From assembly GCF_001742225.1 (NCBI RefSeq), contig NZ_CP017075.1, positions 1,302,001 through 1,366,000 on the forward strand: a stretch of 64,000 bases of DNA, in the 5' to 3' direction. This DNA comes from Novosphingobium resinovorum. GTDB lineage: Bacteria > Pseudomonadota > Alphaproteobacteria > Sphingomonadales > Sphingomonadaceae. Below are positions 8,688 through 18,163 of this stretch, piece after piece; position 1 is the first letter of the stretch, and each line of letters starts with the position of its first letter. The notes beneath the pieces are model-generated. The model was not told the origin of the DNA. It worked only from the letters and a program-made list of their open reading frames with translations, and did no database searches. Both the position numbers and the translations under genes were made by a program.

Positions 8688-9800
8688 TCACTTCTCCTCA
8701 GTTGGGTCGGGGGTTGAAACGGAAGTGGAAAAGGGTGTGGGCGCAGGCGCATGGCCGGGGCCGAGAAGCGGAACGAGGCGGTATTCCCCACTCGCAGCCT
8801 CGATCCCGTCGACCCTGGCGATCGCCGCGAGCCTGCGGTCGAGGCCTCGGCCTGTGATGAAGACCACCGCGTCGATCGCTTCCGCGATCAGCCGGCGGGG
8901 CACCGTCGCCACGGCTTCCTGCACAAGGTTTTCCAGGCGGTGCAGCGCAGCGCCTGCGCTGTTGGCGTGGATGGTCGCGATGCCGCCCGGATGACCGGTG
9001 TTCCACGCCTTAAGCATTTCGAGGGCTTCCGGCCCGCGCACTTCGCCGACGATGATGCGATCGGGCCTGAGGCGCATCGTCGAGCGCACCAGATCGCCCA
9101 CCGTGACGAAGCCGGAGCGCGTGCGCAGCGCTACGGTGTCCGCGACCGGACTGCGCAGCTCGCGGGTATCCTCGATCAACACCACACGCTCGTCGCGGTC
9201 GGCGAGCTCGGCGAGCAGGGCATTGGCAAGTGTCGTCTTGCCCGAACTGGTCCCGCCGACGACAAGGATGTTGCTGCGTCCGGCAACCATGCTGCGCAGC
9301 ATTTCCGCTGCTTCACGTGTCATGATCCCGTCGGCCACGTAGTCGCCCAGCGTATAGATTCGGGCGGCAGGCTTTCGGATCGCGAAGCACGGGCCGAGCG
9401 CGATGGGCGGCAGCACCCCTTCGAATCGTTCGCCGCCACCTGCCCCGTGTGCCGGCAGTTCGGCAGAAATGATCGGCCGCGCGGCATGAGCCTCGCTGCG
9501 GGCATGGCTGGCGACCAGCCTGATGATGCGCTCGGCCTGGTCGGGCTCGATCCGCACCAGGGTATCGACGCGCCCATCGCCCAAGCGGTCGACCCGCAGG
9601 ACGCCGTCCGGATTGACCATGATCTCGATCACGCGCGGATCGGCGAGTGCCTGTGCGATCGCGGGACCGAACGCGGTCTGCAGCATGGCGCGCTTGCGCG
9701 CCTCGGTAAGATCCTGCACCGACGGCCCGGCCGCCTCGTCGCGCCGCTGAGCGTTAGCGCGACCCGGAGCGTCAGCCCGATAGTCTTCCGGCCGGTTCAT
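8688..9800 (-). CDS. trbB: TrbB/VirB11 traffic ATPase
   Basis: Hexameric VirB11-type ATPase that switches the system between pilus building and DNA transfer. In 370 residues it shows Walker A GGTSSGKT at 182-189, the Asp-box IEDTRELRSP, Walker B-like RIIVGEVRGPEALEMLKAWNTGHPGG, and the His-box IATIHANSAGAALHRLENL. The N-terminal domain carries VIEIMVNPDG. The start overlaps the stop of the CopG-like gene by ATGA. First of the trb structural genes in this operon. Confidence 0.95.
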   Translation of the reverse strand: MNRPEDYRADAPGRANAQRRDEAAGPSVQDLTEARKRAMLQTAFGPAIAQALADPRVIEIMVNPDGVLRVDRLGDGRVDTLVRIEPDQAERIIRLVASHARSEAHAARPIISAELPAHGAGGGERFEGVLPPIALGPCFAIRKPAARIYTLGDYVADGIMTREAAEMLRSMVAGRSNILVVGGTSSGKTTLANALLAELADRDERVVLIEDTRELRSPVADTVALRTRSGFVTVGDLVRSTMRLRPDRIIVGEVRGPEALEMLKAWNTGHPGGIATIHANSAGAALHRLENLVQEAVATVPRRLIAEAIDAVVFITGRGLDRRLAAIARVDGIEAASGEYRLVPLLGPGHAPAPTPFSTSVSTPDPTEEK

Positions 9801-10192
9801 GGACGGCTTCCGTCAAGCGTGCGATCGCCCGACTTCACGCGGCGACCGACCTGCGAAACGAAGGCCTCGAACCGCGCACTGCCGGCCAGCTTTCCGGCGT
9901 GGTCATGCTCGCTTAGCGGCGCCAGAACCATCAGCACGTAGCGAATGAAGACCGCGAGGGTCTCCAGTTCGATGTGGCTGTCGCGCGTAAGCCGATCCAG
10001 CTGCCTCCCCAGCCCATCGAGCCGCATCGTGAACTGCTGGTCGATTTCCAGCTGGCCGCCCTGCTCCAGCATCATGGTCACGGCGCGGGCGAGCAGCGCC
10101 GAACGCGTCACGCCGCGTCGCTCGGCTGCCTGCGCCAGACGTTCGGCAACCGGTTCGGGAAGGAACAGCTGATGGCGGACCTTGCGCACCAC
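9797..10192 (-). CDS. CopG-like ribbon-helix-helix protein before trbB
   Basis: A 131-residue protein with an N-terminal ribbon-helix-helix fold (KVRHQLFLPEPVAERLAQAAERRGVTRSALLARAVTMML) as in CopG/Arc regulators. A CopG-like gene between traG and trbB is standard in sphingomonad conjugative elements; it may regulate the operon or act as a relaxosome accessory. Start is GTG at 10192 (or the adjacent GTG at 10189), with GGGG 8 bases upstream and the traG stop just before it. Confidence 0.82.
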   Translation of the reverse strand: MVRKVRHQLFLPEPVAERLAQAAERRGVTRSALLARAVTMMLEQGGQLEIDQQFTMRLDGLGRQLDRLTRDSHIELETLAVFIRYVLMVLAPLSEHDHAGKLAGSARFEAFVSQVGRRVKSGDRTLDGSRP

Positions 10193-10194
10193 GC

Positions 10195-12399
10195 TCAGAA
10201 CCCCAGCTCGAGTTCTTCTGCCCGCCCGTCGGAGACGTCGAGGGCGTATGCGACGCGCACCACTTGCGTCTGCGCATTGCGCTGCTGTTCGATCCGCACG
10301 ATCTGGCGCCGTTCCGCCGCCAGATCGCCTTCGTCCTCCTCGGTCCCCGGCCCGTCGCGTTCGGGAGCCGCCGCTATCGGCGGTGCGGGCAGTTCCTGGT
10401 CAGGCGTGACCGCACGATCCACAGCGCCGGTGTTTGCGGTGGCCGTCTCCTTCTGAGCGCCGCTATGGCCAGGTGCGCTGACGGCATGCGTGCCACCGAT
10501 CGCCGGCTTCGCTGAGCACTCTGCCCCTCCGCCCGCGCCAATCCGGGCGGTCAAATCCTTGTCGGTGCCGTGCCCGTTCGCGTCGCCCTCTTCGGCATCA
10601 TCGGCCGATACCGCGGCCAGCCGACCATCGGTCCCGCTGAGCCGGCCCGTCCAGTCGTTGCCGCGCGGCGGCGGAAGATCCTGGTATCCGCTCGCTGCGA
10701 GCGCGGGGGGCGCAAGCACGCATCCGGCAAAGGTCGGGTCGCGGTAGTAGCGCAGCTTGGTAGCGCGAACCGGAGGCGCTCCCGACAGCATGACGATTTC
10801 GTCGTTCGCCGGAAGCTGCATGACTTCACCGGGCGTGAGCAGCGCGCGGGCCGTCTCCTGCCGGCTCACCATGACGTGAGCCAACCAGGGTGCCAGACGA
10901 TGGCCCGCGTAGTTCCGCATGGCGCGCTGTTCGGTCGCGGTGCCCAATGCGTCGGAAATGCGCTTCGCGGTTCGTTCGTCGTTGGTCGCGAAGGCGACAC
11001 GGACGTGGCAGTTGTCGAGAATGGAGTTGTGATCTCCGTAGGCCTTCTCGATCTGGTTGAGGCTTTGCGCGATCAGGAACGCGCGCACCCCGTAGCCTGC
11101 GAGGAAGGCAAGGCTCGTCTCGAAGAAATCGAGACGTCCGAGCGCTGGAAACTCATCGAGCATCATCAGCAGGCGATGGCGATCCGGCCGCCGGGCCGGA
11201 TCGGGTTCGGGAAGATCCTCGGTAAGCCGGCGTCCGATCTGGTTCAGGATCAGGCGAATCAGCGGCTTGGTGCGGCTGATATCCGAGGGCGGGACCACCA
11301 GGTAGAGCGAAACGGGATTGGGGCCCGCCACGATATCCGCGATACGCCAGTCCGAAGCGCCAGTCACCGCCGATACGGTGGGGTCGCGATAGAGGGACAG
11401 GAACGACATCGCCGTCGAGAGCACGCCGGAGCGCTCGTTGACCGACTTGTTGAGGACCTCGCGCGCCGCGGCAGCAACGACGGGATGGACACACGGGTCC
11501 GCCTCGGTTCCCAGATGGTTGGTCGCCATCATCGCGCGAAGGGTCGCCTCGAACGGGCGGCTCGGATCGGAGAGCAGCCGGGCTACGCCCGCCAGTGTCT
11601 TGTCTGCCTGGGCATAGAGGACATGAAGGATGGCGCCGACCAGCAGGGCGTGACCGGTCTTTTCCCAGTGGCCGCGCCGTTCGAGCGCGCCTTCGGGATC
11701 GACGAGGATGTCGGCGATATTCTGGACGTCGCGCACCTCGTCGATGCCGCGCCGGACTTCGAGCAGCGGATTATAGCGCGCCGAGCGCGGATCAGTGGGA
11801 TTGAACAGCAGGCAATGAGAAAAGCGCGAGCGCCACCCCGCCGTCAGCTTCCAGTTCTCGCCCTTGATGTCGTGGACGATGGCCGACCCGGTCCAACCCA
11901 GCAGCGAAGGAACCACAAGGCCCACGCCCTTGCCAGATCGCGTCGGCGCAAAAGCCATGATGTGCTCGGGACCATCGTGGCGCAAATACCTAGACCCCAC
12001 CCTGCCAAGGAACACGCCCTGATCGGACAGGAGACCGGCGCGCCGCAGATCGCCGCGCTGTGCCCACCGCGCCGAACCATAAGTGGTGACGTCTCCGCGT
12101 TGGCGCGCGCGCCAGACCGAACCGAACACCGCCGCCGCGCAGCCGACGAGGCCACTGGCGGCCGCAATCGACCCCGCCTCATCGAAAACGCGAGGCGCGT
12201 AGGCCTCGAACTCGAACCACCACACGAAAAGAAGCCAGGGATGGTAGATCGGCATATCGCCAAGCCGAAACCATGGCGCACCCAGTTCGCTCTGGTAGGC
12301 GAGTGAGGCGGCAACCCATTGCGTCGCGAACCAGACGCCGGCGAGGATGATCGCCAGGACGACCAGGAACTGGCCAACGAGAAGCTTGGTGGGTGTCAT
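10195..12399 (-). CDS. traG: TraG/VirD4 type IV coupling protein
   Basis: Inner-membrane ATPase that brings the relaxase-DNA complex to the channel, 734 residues. It has two N-terminal membrane segments (LLVGQFLVVLAIILAGVWFA and IAAASGLVGCAAAVFG), Walker A PTRSGKG near residues 152-158 and Walker B LLMMLDEFPALGRLDFFE near residue 410. TYGSARWAQRGDLRRAGLL is the usual entry to the nucleotide domain. The start MTPTKLLVGQF with AAGG upstream is preferred over a longer low-complexity reading to 12528. The acidic Asp/Glu-rich C terminus is variable in the family. Confidence 0.95.
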   Translation of the reverse strand: MTPTKLLVGQFLVVLAIILAGVWFATQWVAASLAYQSELGAPWFRLGDMPIYHPWLLFVWWFEFEAYAPRVFDEAGSIAAASGLVGCAAAVFGSVWRARQRGDVTTYGSARWAQRGDLRRAGLLSDQGVFLGRVGSRYLRHDGPEHIMAFAPTRSGKGVGLVVPSLLGWTGSAIVHDIKGENWKLTAGWRSRFSHCLLFNPTDPRSARYNPLLEVRRGIDEVRDVQNIADILVDPEGALERRGHWEKTGHALLVGAILHVLYAQADKTLAGVARLLSDPSRPFEATLRAMMATNHLGTEADPCVHPVVAAAAREVLNKSVNERSGVLSTAMSFLSLYRDPTVSAVTGASDWRIADIVAGPNPVSLYLVVPPSDISRTKPLIRLILNQIGRRLTEDLPEPDPARRPDRHRLLMMLDEFPALGRLDFFETSLAFLAGYGVRAFLIAQSLNQIEKAYGDHNSILDNCHVRVAFATNDERTAKRISDALGTATEQRAMRNYAGHRLAPWLAHVMVSRQETARALLTPGEVMQLPANDEIVMLSGAPPVRATKLRYYRDPTFAGCVLAPPALAASGYQDLPPPRGNDWTGRLSGTDGRLAAVSADDAEEGDANGHGTDKDLTARIGAGGGAECSAKPAIGGTHAVSAPGHSGAQKETATANTGAVDRAVTPDQELPAPPIAAAPERDGPGTEEDEGDLAAERRQIVRIEQQRNAQTQVVRVAYALDVSDGRAEELELGF

Positions 12400-12769
12400 G
12401 GTGTGAACCTTTCGAGCCCCGGTCGAAACGACCCGGCGGGTTGCGAGGCAGACTCCCGCTTTCCGATGACAGGCGACAGACCCGTTGCGCGGCCACAGCG
12501 TACCGTTTCGCGGCCAATCGCTCCGCACCCCTCGCTTGGGAGCATTGCGGCGCGAAGGTTCGAGGCGAAAGGAGCGACCATCGCAAGGCGAAGGGGCACT
12601 GGTCAGATGGTGGCAATGATGATCGAGGCGTTATGGATGGCGGGAGGACGAGCGTAGCCAGCCGCGCCGGTCGTTTTCCTGCCCTCAGCCGGCGACCGCA
12701 CGTTACATCGCTCGATCAGTGCACATGGCGATAGCAAGTCCGATGACTTCGCGGGTCACCCGGCCGAAA
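12400..12769. other. Intergenic region upstream of traG
   Basis: About 370 bases lie between the traG start and the next possible gene. I found no convincing coding frame. The traG promoter should lie here, and an oriT is possible because the region is next to relaxase and coupling-protein genes, but I could not recognise a nic motif. Confidence 0.4.
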
Positions 12770-12982
12770 TTACGCATCGCGACATGCAAGGCAGCGCGAC
12801 CAAAAACTGCCGGATGGACCGCCCGGAACTAGGATCGCATCCGGCGGCGTGCCGTAACGCGCGACCACGTTACCCGCGGCCACCCCTACATGCTCGATTA
12901 GCCATGCCCGATCGGCGACGTGAAAAAGCGGCTCAGGTCCACGCGACCGGGGCCATGAACGCACAAGAGCGCTGCCTTGCAA
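12770..12982 (-). CDS. Possible 70-residue protein with TTG start
   Basis: A small frame between relaxase and traG that starts with TTG at 12982. Its support is a near-perfect ribosome binding site: AAGGAGG ends exactly 8 bases before the TTG. The product contains VADRAWLIEHVGVAAGNVV and PPDAILVPGG and has no membrane segment or signal peptide. I do not recognise a family. It runs in the same direction as the flanking transfer genes. It could be a chance frame; codon third positions are only moderately GC-rich. Confidence 0.4.
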   Translation of the reverse strand: MQGSALVRSWPRSRGPEPLFHVADRAWLIEHVGVAAGNVVARYGTPPDAILVPGGPSGSFWSRCLACRDA

Positions 12983-13092
12983 AAGCAGCCCCTCCTTCAG
13001 CGGCTGCGGGTCTGTTCACTGCGAAGCTGCGGGTCCAGCGGAAACCCGATCACGGCCGATGCTGACGATCGCCTCGCGGTGGAGGCTAGGTT

Positions 13093-15135
13093 CTAGAATC
13101 CGATCTCGGGACCCTGCCGGCCTCTACCGAACTGCCAGCTGATCCCTGCCGCGCGCATGATCCCGCCAGCCTGTTGGCCCATCTGTTTTTCGAGCACCGG
13201 GCGCCATGGGACCAGCGTGAATTCATGGCTCTTTTCAAGGACTGCATAGGGCCCGGATATTGCGTCGATGCGCCGCGTCAGCTTGCCTTCCACGCGGTCG
13301 CCGTTACGCGCTTCCACGAAGGGCTTCGCGAGCTCGACCCCCAGTTCGCCGCCAATGCGGATGAGTTCCCGGCGCCGCAGGGTCTCAAGTGCGCCGGGCC
13401 GCAGGCGCACGCCGTCTTTCTCTCGCACCGCGAGATCGCGGGTCAGGAGCCAGTCGCGCCGATCGCGCAAAGCGCCCCGCAGTTCATGTCCGAAGCCCGC
13501 ATCGCGAATGGGAGATTGCCCCCCTTCGACAAGTTCGCGGTCGAGCCAGGTTGCGGCGTCGGCCCGGGACAGCGCAACCAGCGGGCCTGTCGCGAGGACG
13601 TCGATGGTCATGGGGCGCTGGCGCAGCTGGGCTATCTCATGCGCCTCGACATGGGCCAGATGATCCGGACGGATATGCCAGGTGCCATCGTCCTCGCGTG
13701 TCAGCGGGACACCGGCGCGGCGCAGGGCCTCCAGCCGCCGCACATGGGTTTCCGCGAACGCAGTCCCGGTCGCGGGGTCATGCGTCAGGTGCAGATGGGC
13801 CGAGTAGCGCCCGCCGCTCGCTGCCGCGACGCCGGCGACCGTGCGATCGACCGCGCGAATTTCGAGCTCACGGCGCGAGGCGCGAACAATTGCGCCTGCC
13901 GGGAGGGCTGCTACCGCATCCCCCCTGCCGATATCGAAATAGTGCGAGCGTCCATCGACGCCGTCGAGCACGAGGTAGTGCCTGTCGCGATGCTCGTCGG
14001 CGAGGCCGCGCGCGACAACCCTTCCCACCAGCGGGCCGATTACCGCGCCGCCTTCGCGGCCGTGTGCAAGGTTCGGCGCAACCTCGAGGTCAGGGCCGTG
14101 GATGCACACCTCCGCGCGGTCGAGCCTGGCCGCGCCAAGCGCACGCTGCATCGTGCGGATGATGTCGCCCCGCTCGCCCATCTCGCGCAAGGTCTGTTCG
14201 ATCCCTTCCGCAAGCTGCCAGCTGCCCGCGCCCGATGGCGCCGCCAGTTCCATGCGCTCCAGTGTCTGCAGCCGTCCCGCCTCGAGGGCGGCGATCTCGG
14301 GCTTTCGCGCTGAGGGTGCGACGATGCGGTCCGCGCCCATTCGCGCGATCAGTCCGCGATCGAGCGGAGTCAACCGCTCCTGGGTGACTTCATGACGCAA
14401 CCTTGCCTCGATTTCGCTATCGAGCCTGACGCCGAGATCGCGCGTGACAACCTCCACCGCGCGGGCCCGGATGCCATGCTTGAGGTACTCCGGAGCGATC
14501 ACCAGATTGCGCCCGCGATCATCGACGCCGCGAACCACGATATGGGTGTGCGGGTGACCGGTGTTGAAATGATCGACCGCCACCCAGTCGAGATCGGTTT
14601 CGAGGTCACGCTCGACCTGTGCCATGAGCCTGCGCACAAGGGGTTTCAGATCCTCGTAGCGATCCCCGTCCTCGGCCGACACGATGAAGCGGAACTGGTG
14701 GCGATCGGGACAGCTTCGCTCGAGAAATTCCCGCCCATCCACGCGGTCGCCGCGCGCCGAGTAGAGGTCGCCCGGATCGCCCTCTCGGGTCACGCCGTCG
14801 CGCTGGATGTAGCTGAGGTGCGCGCGCGCCGCGCCCAGTCCCTTCCCGGACAGCCGTGTGAGGCTGGTCTTCACCACCACGCGCCGGGCGCGAAGCGGAT
14901 CCCCGGCACGCCGCGATGCGAGGAGCCGCCCGGCGACCGCACCCCGCCCAATGCGGCTGCCGTCGAAACGCCGGGTGCGCGCGCCGCGGCCGGAGCCCGT
15001 CCTGGAAGCCGAGACACCGTTGCGACGACCGGTCTGGAGCCCCCCGGCTACGATGACCTGGCCTACGAAAGAGCGAGGCCGCCCGGCCCCTCCCTGCCGC
15101 CCGAGGAACGGATTGAAATCATCGTCATCGCCCAT
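13093..15135 (-). CDS. Relaxase/mobilization nuclease with DUF3363 domain
   Basis: The DNA nickase that starts conjugation at oriT. In 680 residues it has a basic, low-complexity N terminus (1-85), a VirD2-like relaxase core with HLSYIQRDGVTREG (Tyr109 is the candidate nicking tyrosine) and the metal-binding His cluster in DHFNTGHPHTHIVVRG (His189, 194, 196, 198), then a DUF3363 C-terminal region (YLVLDGVDGRSHYFDIGRGD). The pairing of relaxase core and DUF3363 is typical of sphingomonad elements. The start MGDDDDFNPFLGRQGG matches the usual family N terminus. Confidence 0.9.
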   Translation of the reverse strand: MGDDDDFNPFLGRQGGAGRPRSFVGQVIVAGGLQTGRRNGVSASRTGSGRGARTRRFDGSRIGRGAVAGRLLASRRAGDPLRARRVVVKTSLTRLSGKGLGAARAHLSYIQRDGVTREGDPGDLYSARGDRVDGREFLERSCPDRHQFRFIVSAEDGDRYEDLKPLVRRLMAQVERDLETDLDWVAVDHFNTGHPHTHIVVRGVDDRGRNLVIAPEYLKHGIRARAVEVVTRDLGVRLDSEIEARLRHEVTQERLTPLDRGLIARMGADRIVAPSARKPEIAALEAGRLQTLERMELAAPSGAGSWQLAEGIEQTLREMGERGDIIRTMQRALGAARLDRAEVCIHGPDLEVAPNLAHGREGGAVIGPLVGRVVARGLADEHRDRHYLVLDGVDGRSHYFDIGRGDAVAALPAGAIVRASRRELEIRAVDRTVAGVAAASGGRYSAHLHLTHDPATGTAFAETHVRRLEALRRAGVPLTREDDGTWHIRPDHLAHVEAHEIAQLRQRPMTIDVLATGPLVALSRADAATWLDRELVEGGQSPIRDAGFGHELRGALRDRRDWLLTRDLAVREKDGVRLRPGALETLRRRELIRIGGELGVELAKPFVEARNGDRVEGKLTRRIDAISGPYAVLEKSHEFTLVPWRPVLEKQMGQQAGGIMRAAGISWQFGRGRQGPEIGF

Positions 15136-15754
15136 CGCTCAGTCTTTCTGTCGGGAAGGGGACGGCACCGGGCGCGCGTTCGCGGCTGCCAAGGAGGAGG
15201 CGAGCACCGGCGTACGGCAGTCCAGAACGGTGGCGGGTGCGGCTGAGGAGAAGCGCGGCATGCCAAGGTCGCCGCCGCGCGCCCTATCTCCCTGCAATCT
15301 CGCGAAATTCTCGACTGTCTCCCGAAAAAACGATGTGCAGACAGATAGATAGCAGGATCGCGAGATTCTGCCTTTATCTTGCCCTCCGCCCCTCTGTCCC
15401 TCCTGCCCGCTCCTCTTACCTGCCGCTCCCCAGCAGTTCCGGCTAGATTGCCTGTCCGAAGTTTCCGCAGTCCCGGCCCGGCCCGTTTCAGGCAACGACG
15501 GTGCCCTCGAAGCAAGCCTTGCCCACCTTCTCCTCCATCCGGCTCCTGCTTCGGCCTCGTATTCAGATGCGGCGAAGTGGCAAAATGCGTGCAGTCCCGC
15601 GCGCACCACTGCACCACTCCCCATGAATACGATCCGCTGGTACGATCGGGGCAGAACGCTGCTCGTACAGGGCCGGGCGTTGGGGGCATTACCCCCGCCT
15701 CCAACGGGCCGCAGGAGCCTCGCCGGATCTGCTGCGATCCGACGAGGCCTCGGT
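15136..15754. other. Long intergenic region upstream of the relaxase
   Basis: About 620 bases with no gene I can support. Open frames on both strands are low-complexity, Arg/Pro-rich shadows of GC-rich DNA. The relaxase promoter and possibly oriT could lie here; I saw no strong inverted repeat or nic-like site by eye. Confidence 0.4.
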
Positions 15755-16168
15755 TCATCGCGCCCGTGACCAGGCCCTGCGGGCGCGATCGCTGCGGGAG
15801 AAGTCGCGCCGGGCGATGAGACCTCGTGCGCACCCTTCGCCATCGACGATGAGTGTGGCGGCGAACCAGCGCTGCCCAAGCTTGCCCATGACCGCGATCC
15901 GTTCGAGTTCGGCGCCATCCTCGCGTTCATCTCCGCCCTCGCCATCGTTGCCATATCCGGGGGCAAAGCCGCCCAGCCACCGTTCGCAGCGGCGCGCCTC
16001 CCACAGGAAGTCGGTCTCTTCGGCCTCGATGAAGCGCTGCGCCAGGGCTTCTCCGGCCCCCCGTCCGAACTCGCGTTCGAGGCCTGCGATGAGAGCGGCG
16101 TAGACATCCAGGGGCTGCGGAGCAGAGCATTCGAAAGCAGCGGTGCGGGCGGTGTTGACGATATCCAT
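15755..16168 (-). CDS. Conserved small protein of the conjugative element
   Basis: A 137-residue protein with MDIVNTARTAAFECSAPQPLDVYAALIAGLEREFG and EETDFLWEARRCERWLGGF, mostly helical and acidic, ending in a basic tail. It has an excellent ribosome binding site (GGAGAT, 6 bases before the ATG). Genes of this size and look sit between the lytic transglycosylase and relaxase in related elements. I do not recognise a named domain, so function is unknown. Confidence 0.7.
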   Translation of the reverse strand: MDIVNTARTAAFECSAPQPLDVYAALIAGLEREFGRGAGEALAQRFIEAEETDFLWEARRCERWLGGFAPGYGNDGEGGDEREDGAELERIAVMGKLGQRWFAATLIVDGEGCARGLIARRDFSRSDRARRAWSRAR

Positions 16169-16217
16169 GGCAATATCTCCGAGTTCGCGTTCCCGGGTCT
16201 GGGAACATGTTCTCGGG

Positions 16218-16348
16218 GATGGGCGACGGGCCGCCTGTCAGGGCCGCGGAGCCCTGGCTCCGCGCCGCGCAGCGGCCGTGGGGGGAACCGATTTGCGCAG
16301 CAAATTGGGGGGTACCCGCGGGCCTTGATAGGCGGCCCGTCGCCCATC
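16218..16348. repeat. Structured inverted repeat, possible oriT or palindromic repeat element
   Basis: Two 28-base arms (16218-16245 and 16321-16348) are inverted copies with 2 mismatches. Inside are two further perfect hairpins: GCGGAGCC-CT-GGCTCCGC at 16246-16263 and ATTTGC-GCA-GCAAAT near 16291-16305. The whole 131-base block is non-coding and lies between the small conserved gene and the lytic transglycosylase. Candidates are an origin of transfer, a REP/BIME-like repeat, or a structured RNA. Confidence 0.65.
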
Positions 16349-16415
16349 ACACTGGGAAGAGACAGACGAGCATTACCCCCTCTCGGCCTCGCGTAACCTC
16401 GAAGAAACCCCCTCT

Positions 16416-17546
16416 TCACTGCGCAGCCTTGCGAACCGCGAACAGCCCGGTAGCGGCGGCACCGACGGCGGGCCGATAGCTGTCCTGGTCCTGCCCTCCT
16501 TCGCGGGCCCCGGCATTCGTTCCGGCATCTGGCCCGGTGCCGGGATTGCCTTGCGACGGCAGCCTCCAGCCCGAGCCCATGCCCGGAACTTGCGGCATAT
16601 GGCACGCACGCGGCGGCGCTGCAGCGCTGCTTGCTGGACCTGTCGCGGTAGTCGCCGCTGTGGCCGGACTGCCCGCAACCGCGGCATCCCTGCCAGCGAA
16701 TAGTCCTTGCGATGTATCGGCCATCGCGGGGTCATCGCGGTCCACCAGCGCTGTATGAGCAGCATCGCCGCCCCGGGCCCATGCTGCGAAGAGGCCCCTT
16801 CCACTCGGTGGATCGAGCGCGACGGATGACGGATATCCGAGCGCCGGAACCCCCGGCCGCCCGGTCCCCGGGGCGTGAGGTGTCCCGGTGACCCGCCCGA
16901 GATAAGCGATCGTTTCGACCGGAAGCGGCGTGCCGGCAAGGTAGCGTTCGTAGCGTGCGGGACCGGCGTTGTACGCGGCGAACAGGCCGGGATATCCGAA
17001 CCGCTCATGGAGCATGCGCAGGTAGAAGGTGCCGGCCAGGATGTTATCGCGCGGATCGTCCGGATCGTGCCCGAGGTCGAGCCGTGCACGAATCTCGTGC
17101 CAGGTTCCCGGCATCAGTTGCATGAGGCCGATCGCGCCTTTGACGCTGCGGCTCGGCCTGCCGGCCTGAACCGTCTGGCCTGCACTTTCCGCGAGCATGA
17201 CCCTCTCTATCCATTCGACCGGAATACCGAAACGATGCGATGCCTCGTCGATCATCGGCTGCCAGGGGGCCGTACCGACATTCCCTGAGGCGCCATTCCA
17301 GCCGCGGGCGTCGGCCGCGTTTTCGACAGGCTGGCGAGGAGCGAGATACGGATTGTCCGGGCGCGGCGGAAGGGCCGCCGCCCCCGCCAGAGCGAGCACG
17401 CTCAGCGAAGATACGGCCCATCTGGCGCTTCTCAGACCAATCAATCGGATCGATCTGCGCGGCGTCGGTCGCTTCGGGGCCGCCCGCCTGCCTCCCGCGT
17501 CGGGCGAGACTGCGGTGCGCGAAAGCCGCCGCGATCGCGCGCTCAT
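16416..17546 (-). CDS. Lytic transglycosylase of the transfer system
   Basis: Soluble lytic transglycosylase (SLT fold, VirB1-like) that opens peptidoglycan so the channel can assemble. A basic N terminus precedes a membrane/signal segment (about residues 44-60). The catalytic glutamate is Glu120 in WIERVMLAESAGQ, followed by KGAIGLMQLMPGTW and LFAAYNAGPARYERYL, all classic SLT motifs. The C-terminal 150 residues are low-complexity. The ATG at 17546 overlaps the traF stop as ATGA; 376 residues. Confidence 0.9.
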   Translation of the reverse strand: MSARSRRLSRTAVSPDAGGRRAAPKRPTPRRSIRLIGLRSARWAVSSLSVLALAGAAALPPRPDNPYLAPRQPVENAADARGWNGASGNVGTAPWQPMIDEASHRFGIPVEWIERVMLAESAGQTVQAGRPSRSVKGAIGLMQLMPGTWHEIRARLDLGHDPDDPRDNILAGTFYLRMLHERFGYPGLFAAYNAGPARYERYLAGTPLPVETIAYLGRVTGTPHAPGTGRPGVPALGYPSSVALDPPSGRGLFAAWARGGDAAHTALVDRDDPAMADTSQGLFAGRDAAVAGSPATAATTATGPASSAAAPPRACHMPQVPGMGSGWRLPSQGNPGTGPDAGTNAGAREGGQDQDSYRPAVGAAATGLFAVRKAAQ

Positions 17547-18163
17547 CGTGCCGGCCCGCGCCAAGCCGATCGCAGCCGCACGTGCTGCACCTGACCGATG
17601 ATCTCGGTGCTTTCAGTCACCCCGAAATAGCGACCGTCGAACGATTGGGGATGTTCGGCCATCAGAAGGAAGACCTGCCGCTGACCAAGGATCCGGCAGC
17701 CGTTCCACCACGGCATCGGACGATGGCGGCTGTCGACCGCGCGGCGTTCGGCGACCTGCCTGCCATCGATGATAATGCGGTTCGCGGCTGCACAGACCGT
17801 CTGGCCCGAGACAGCGGCGACGCGCTTAACCAGCGGTACGCGTTCGGGCAGATATCCGCGTTCGGCAGCGAGCCAGCGCCACTCTTCCGGCATGTGCGCC
17901 ACCGCGAAGTCTCCGCGGCGCACCGGTTGTCCCGGAGACACTAGATATAACCCGAGCGGGGCGCTGCGACTGGAGTTCCACACAAGCCGCGGCGTGGGGG
18001 CAACCACGATCGTCGTGGCAAGGAGCGCGCACAGAATTGCCAGCGCACCGCCCGATTGCATCAGCCTGCGGCGGCGCCTTGCCTTGGCCTGGCGCTCGCC
18101 GCGCAGGGCATCGCCCCAGGCGAGAAGCGGCGCATCGCCGCGCGAGGTCCGGTGCCTGCTCAT
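17543..18163 (-). CDS. traF: TraF-like S26 signal peptidase
   Basis: Serine protease of family S26 that matures the conjugative pilin (TraF cyclises TrbC-type pilins). In 206 residues it has one N-terminal membrane helix (about 38-56), the catalytic serine Ser67 in NSSRSAPLGLYLV and the catalytic lysine Lys113 in PLVKRVAAVSGQTV, plus LMAEHPQSFDGRYFG near the end. It overlaps the upstream HTH gene by ATGA, the same arrangement as rdfS-traF in the Mesorhizobium element ICEMlSymR7A. Confidence 0.9.
   Translation of the reverse strand: MSRHRTSRGDAPLLAWGDALRGERQAKARRRRRLMQSGGALAILCALLATTIVVAPTPRLVWNSSRSAPLGLYLVSPGQPVRRGDFAVAHMPEEWRWLAAERGYLPERVPLVKRVAAVSGQTVCAAANRIIIDGRQVAERRAVDSRHRPMPWWNGCRILGQRQVFLLMAEHPQSFDGRYFGVTESTEIIGQVQHVRLRSAWRGPAR

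Noticed and set aside
10570..12306. Plus-strand frame of 578 residues opposite traG
   Set aside because: The coupling protein on the minus strand is certain; this is its shadow.
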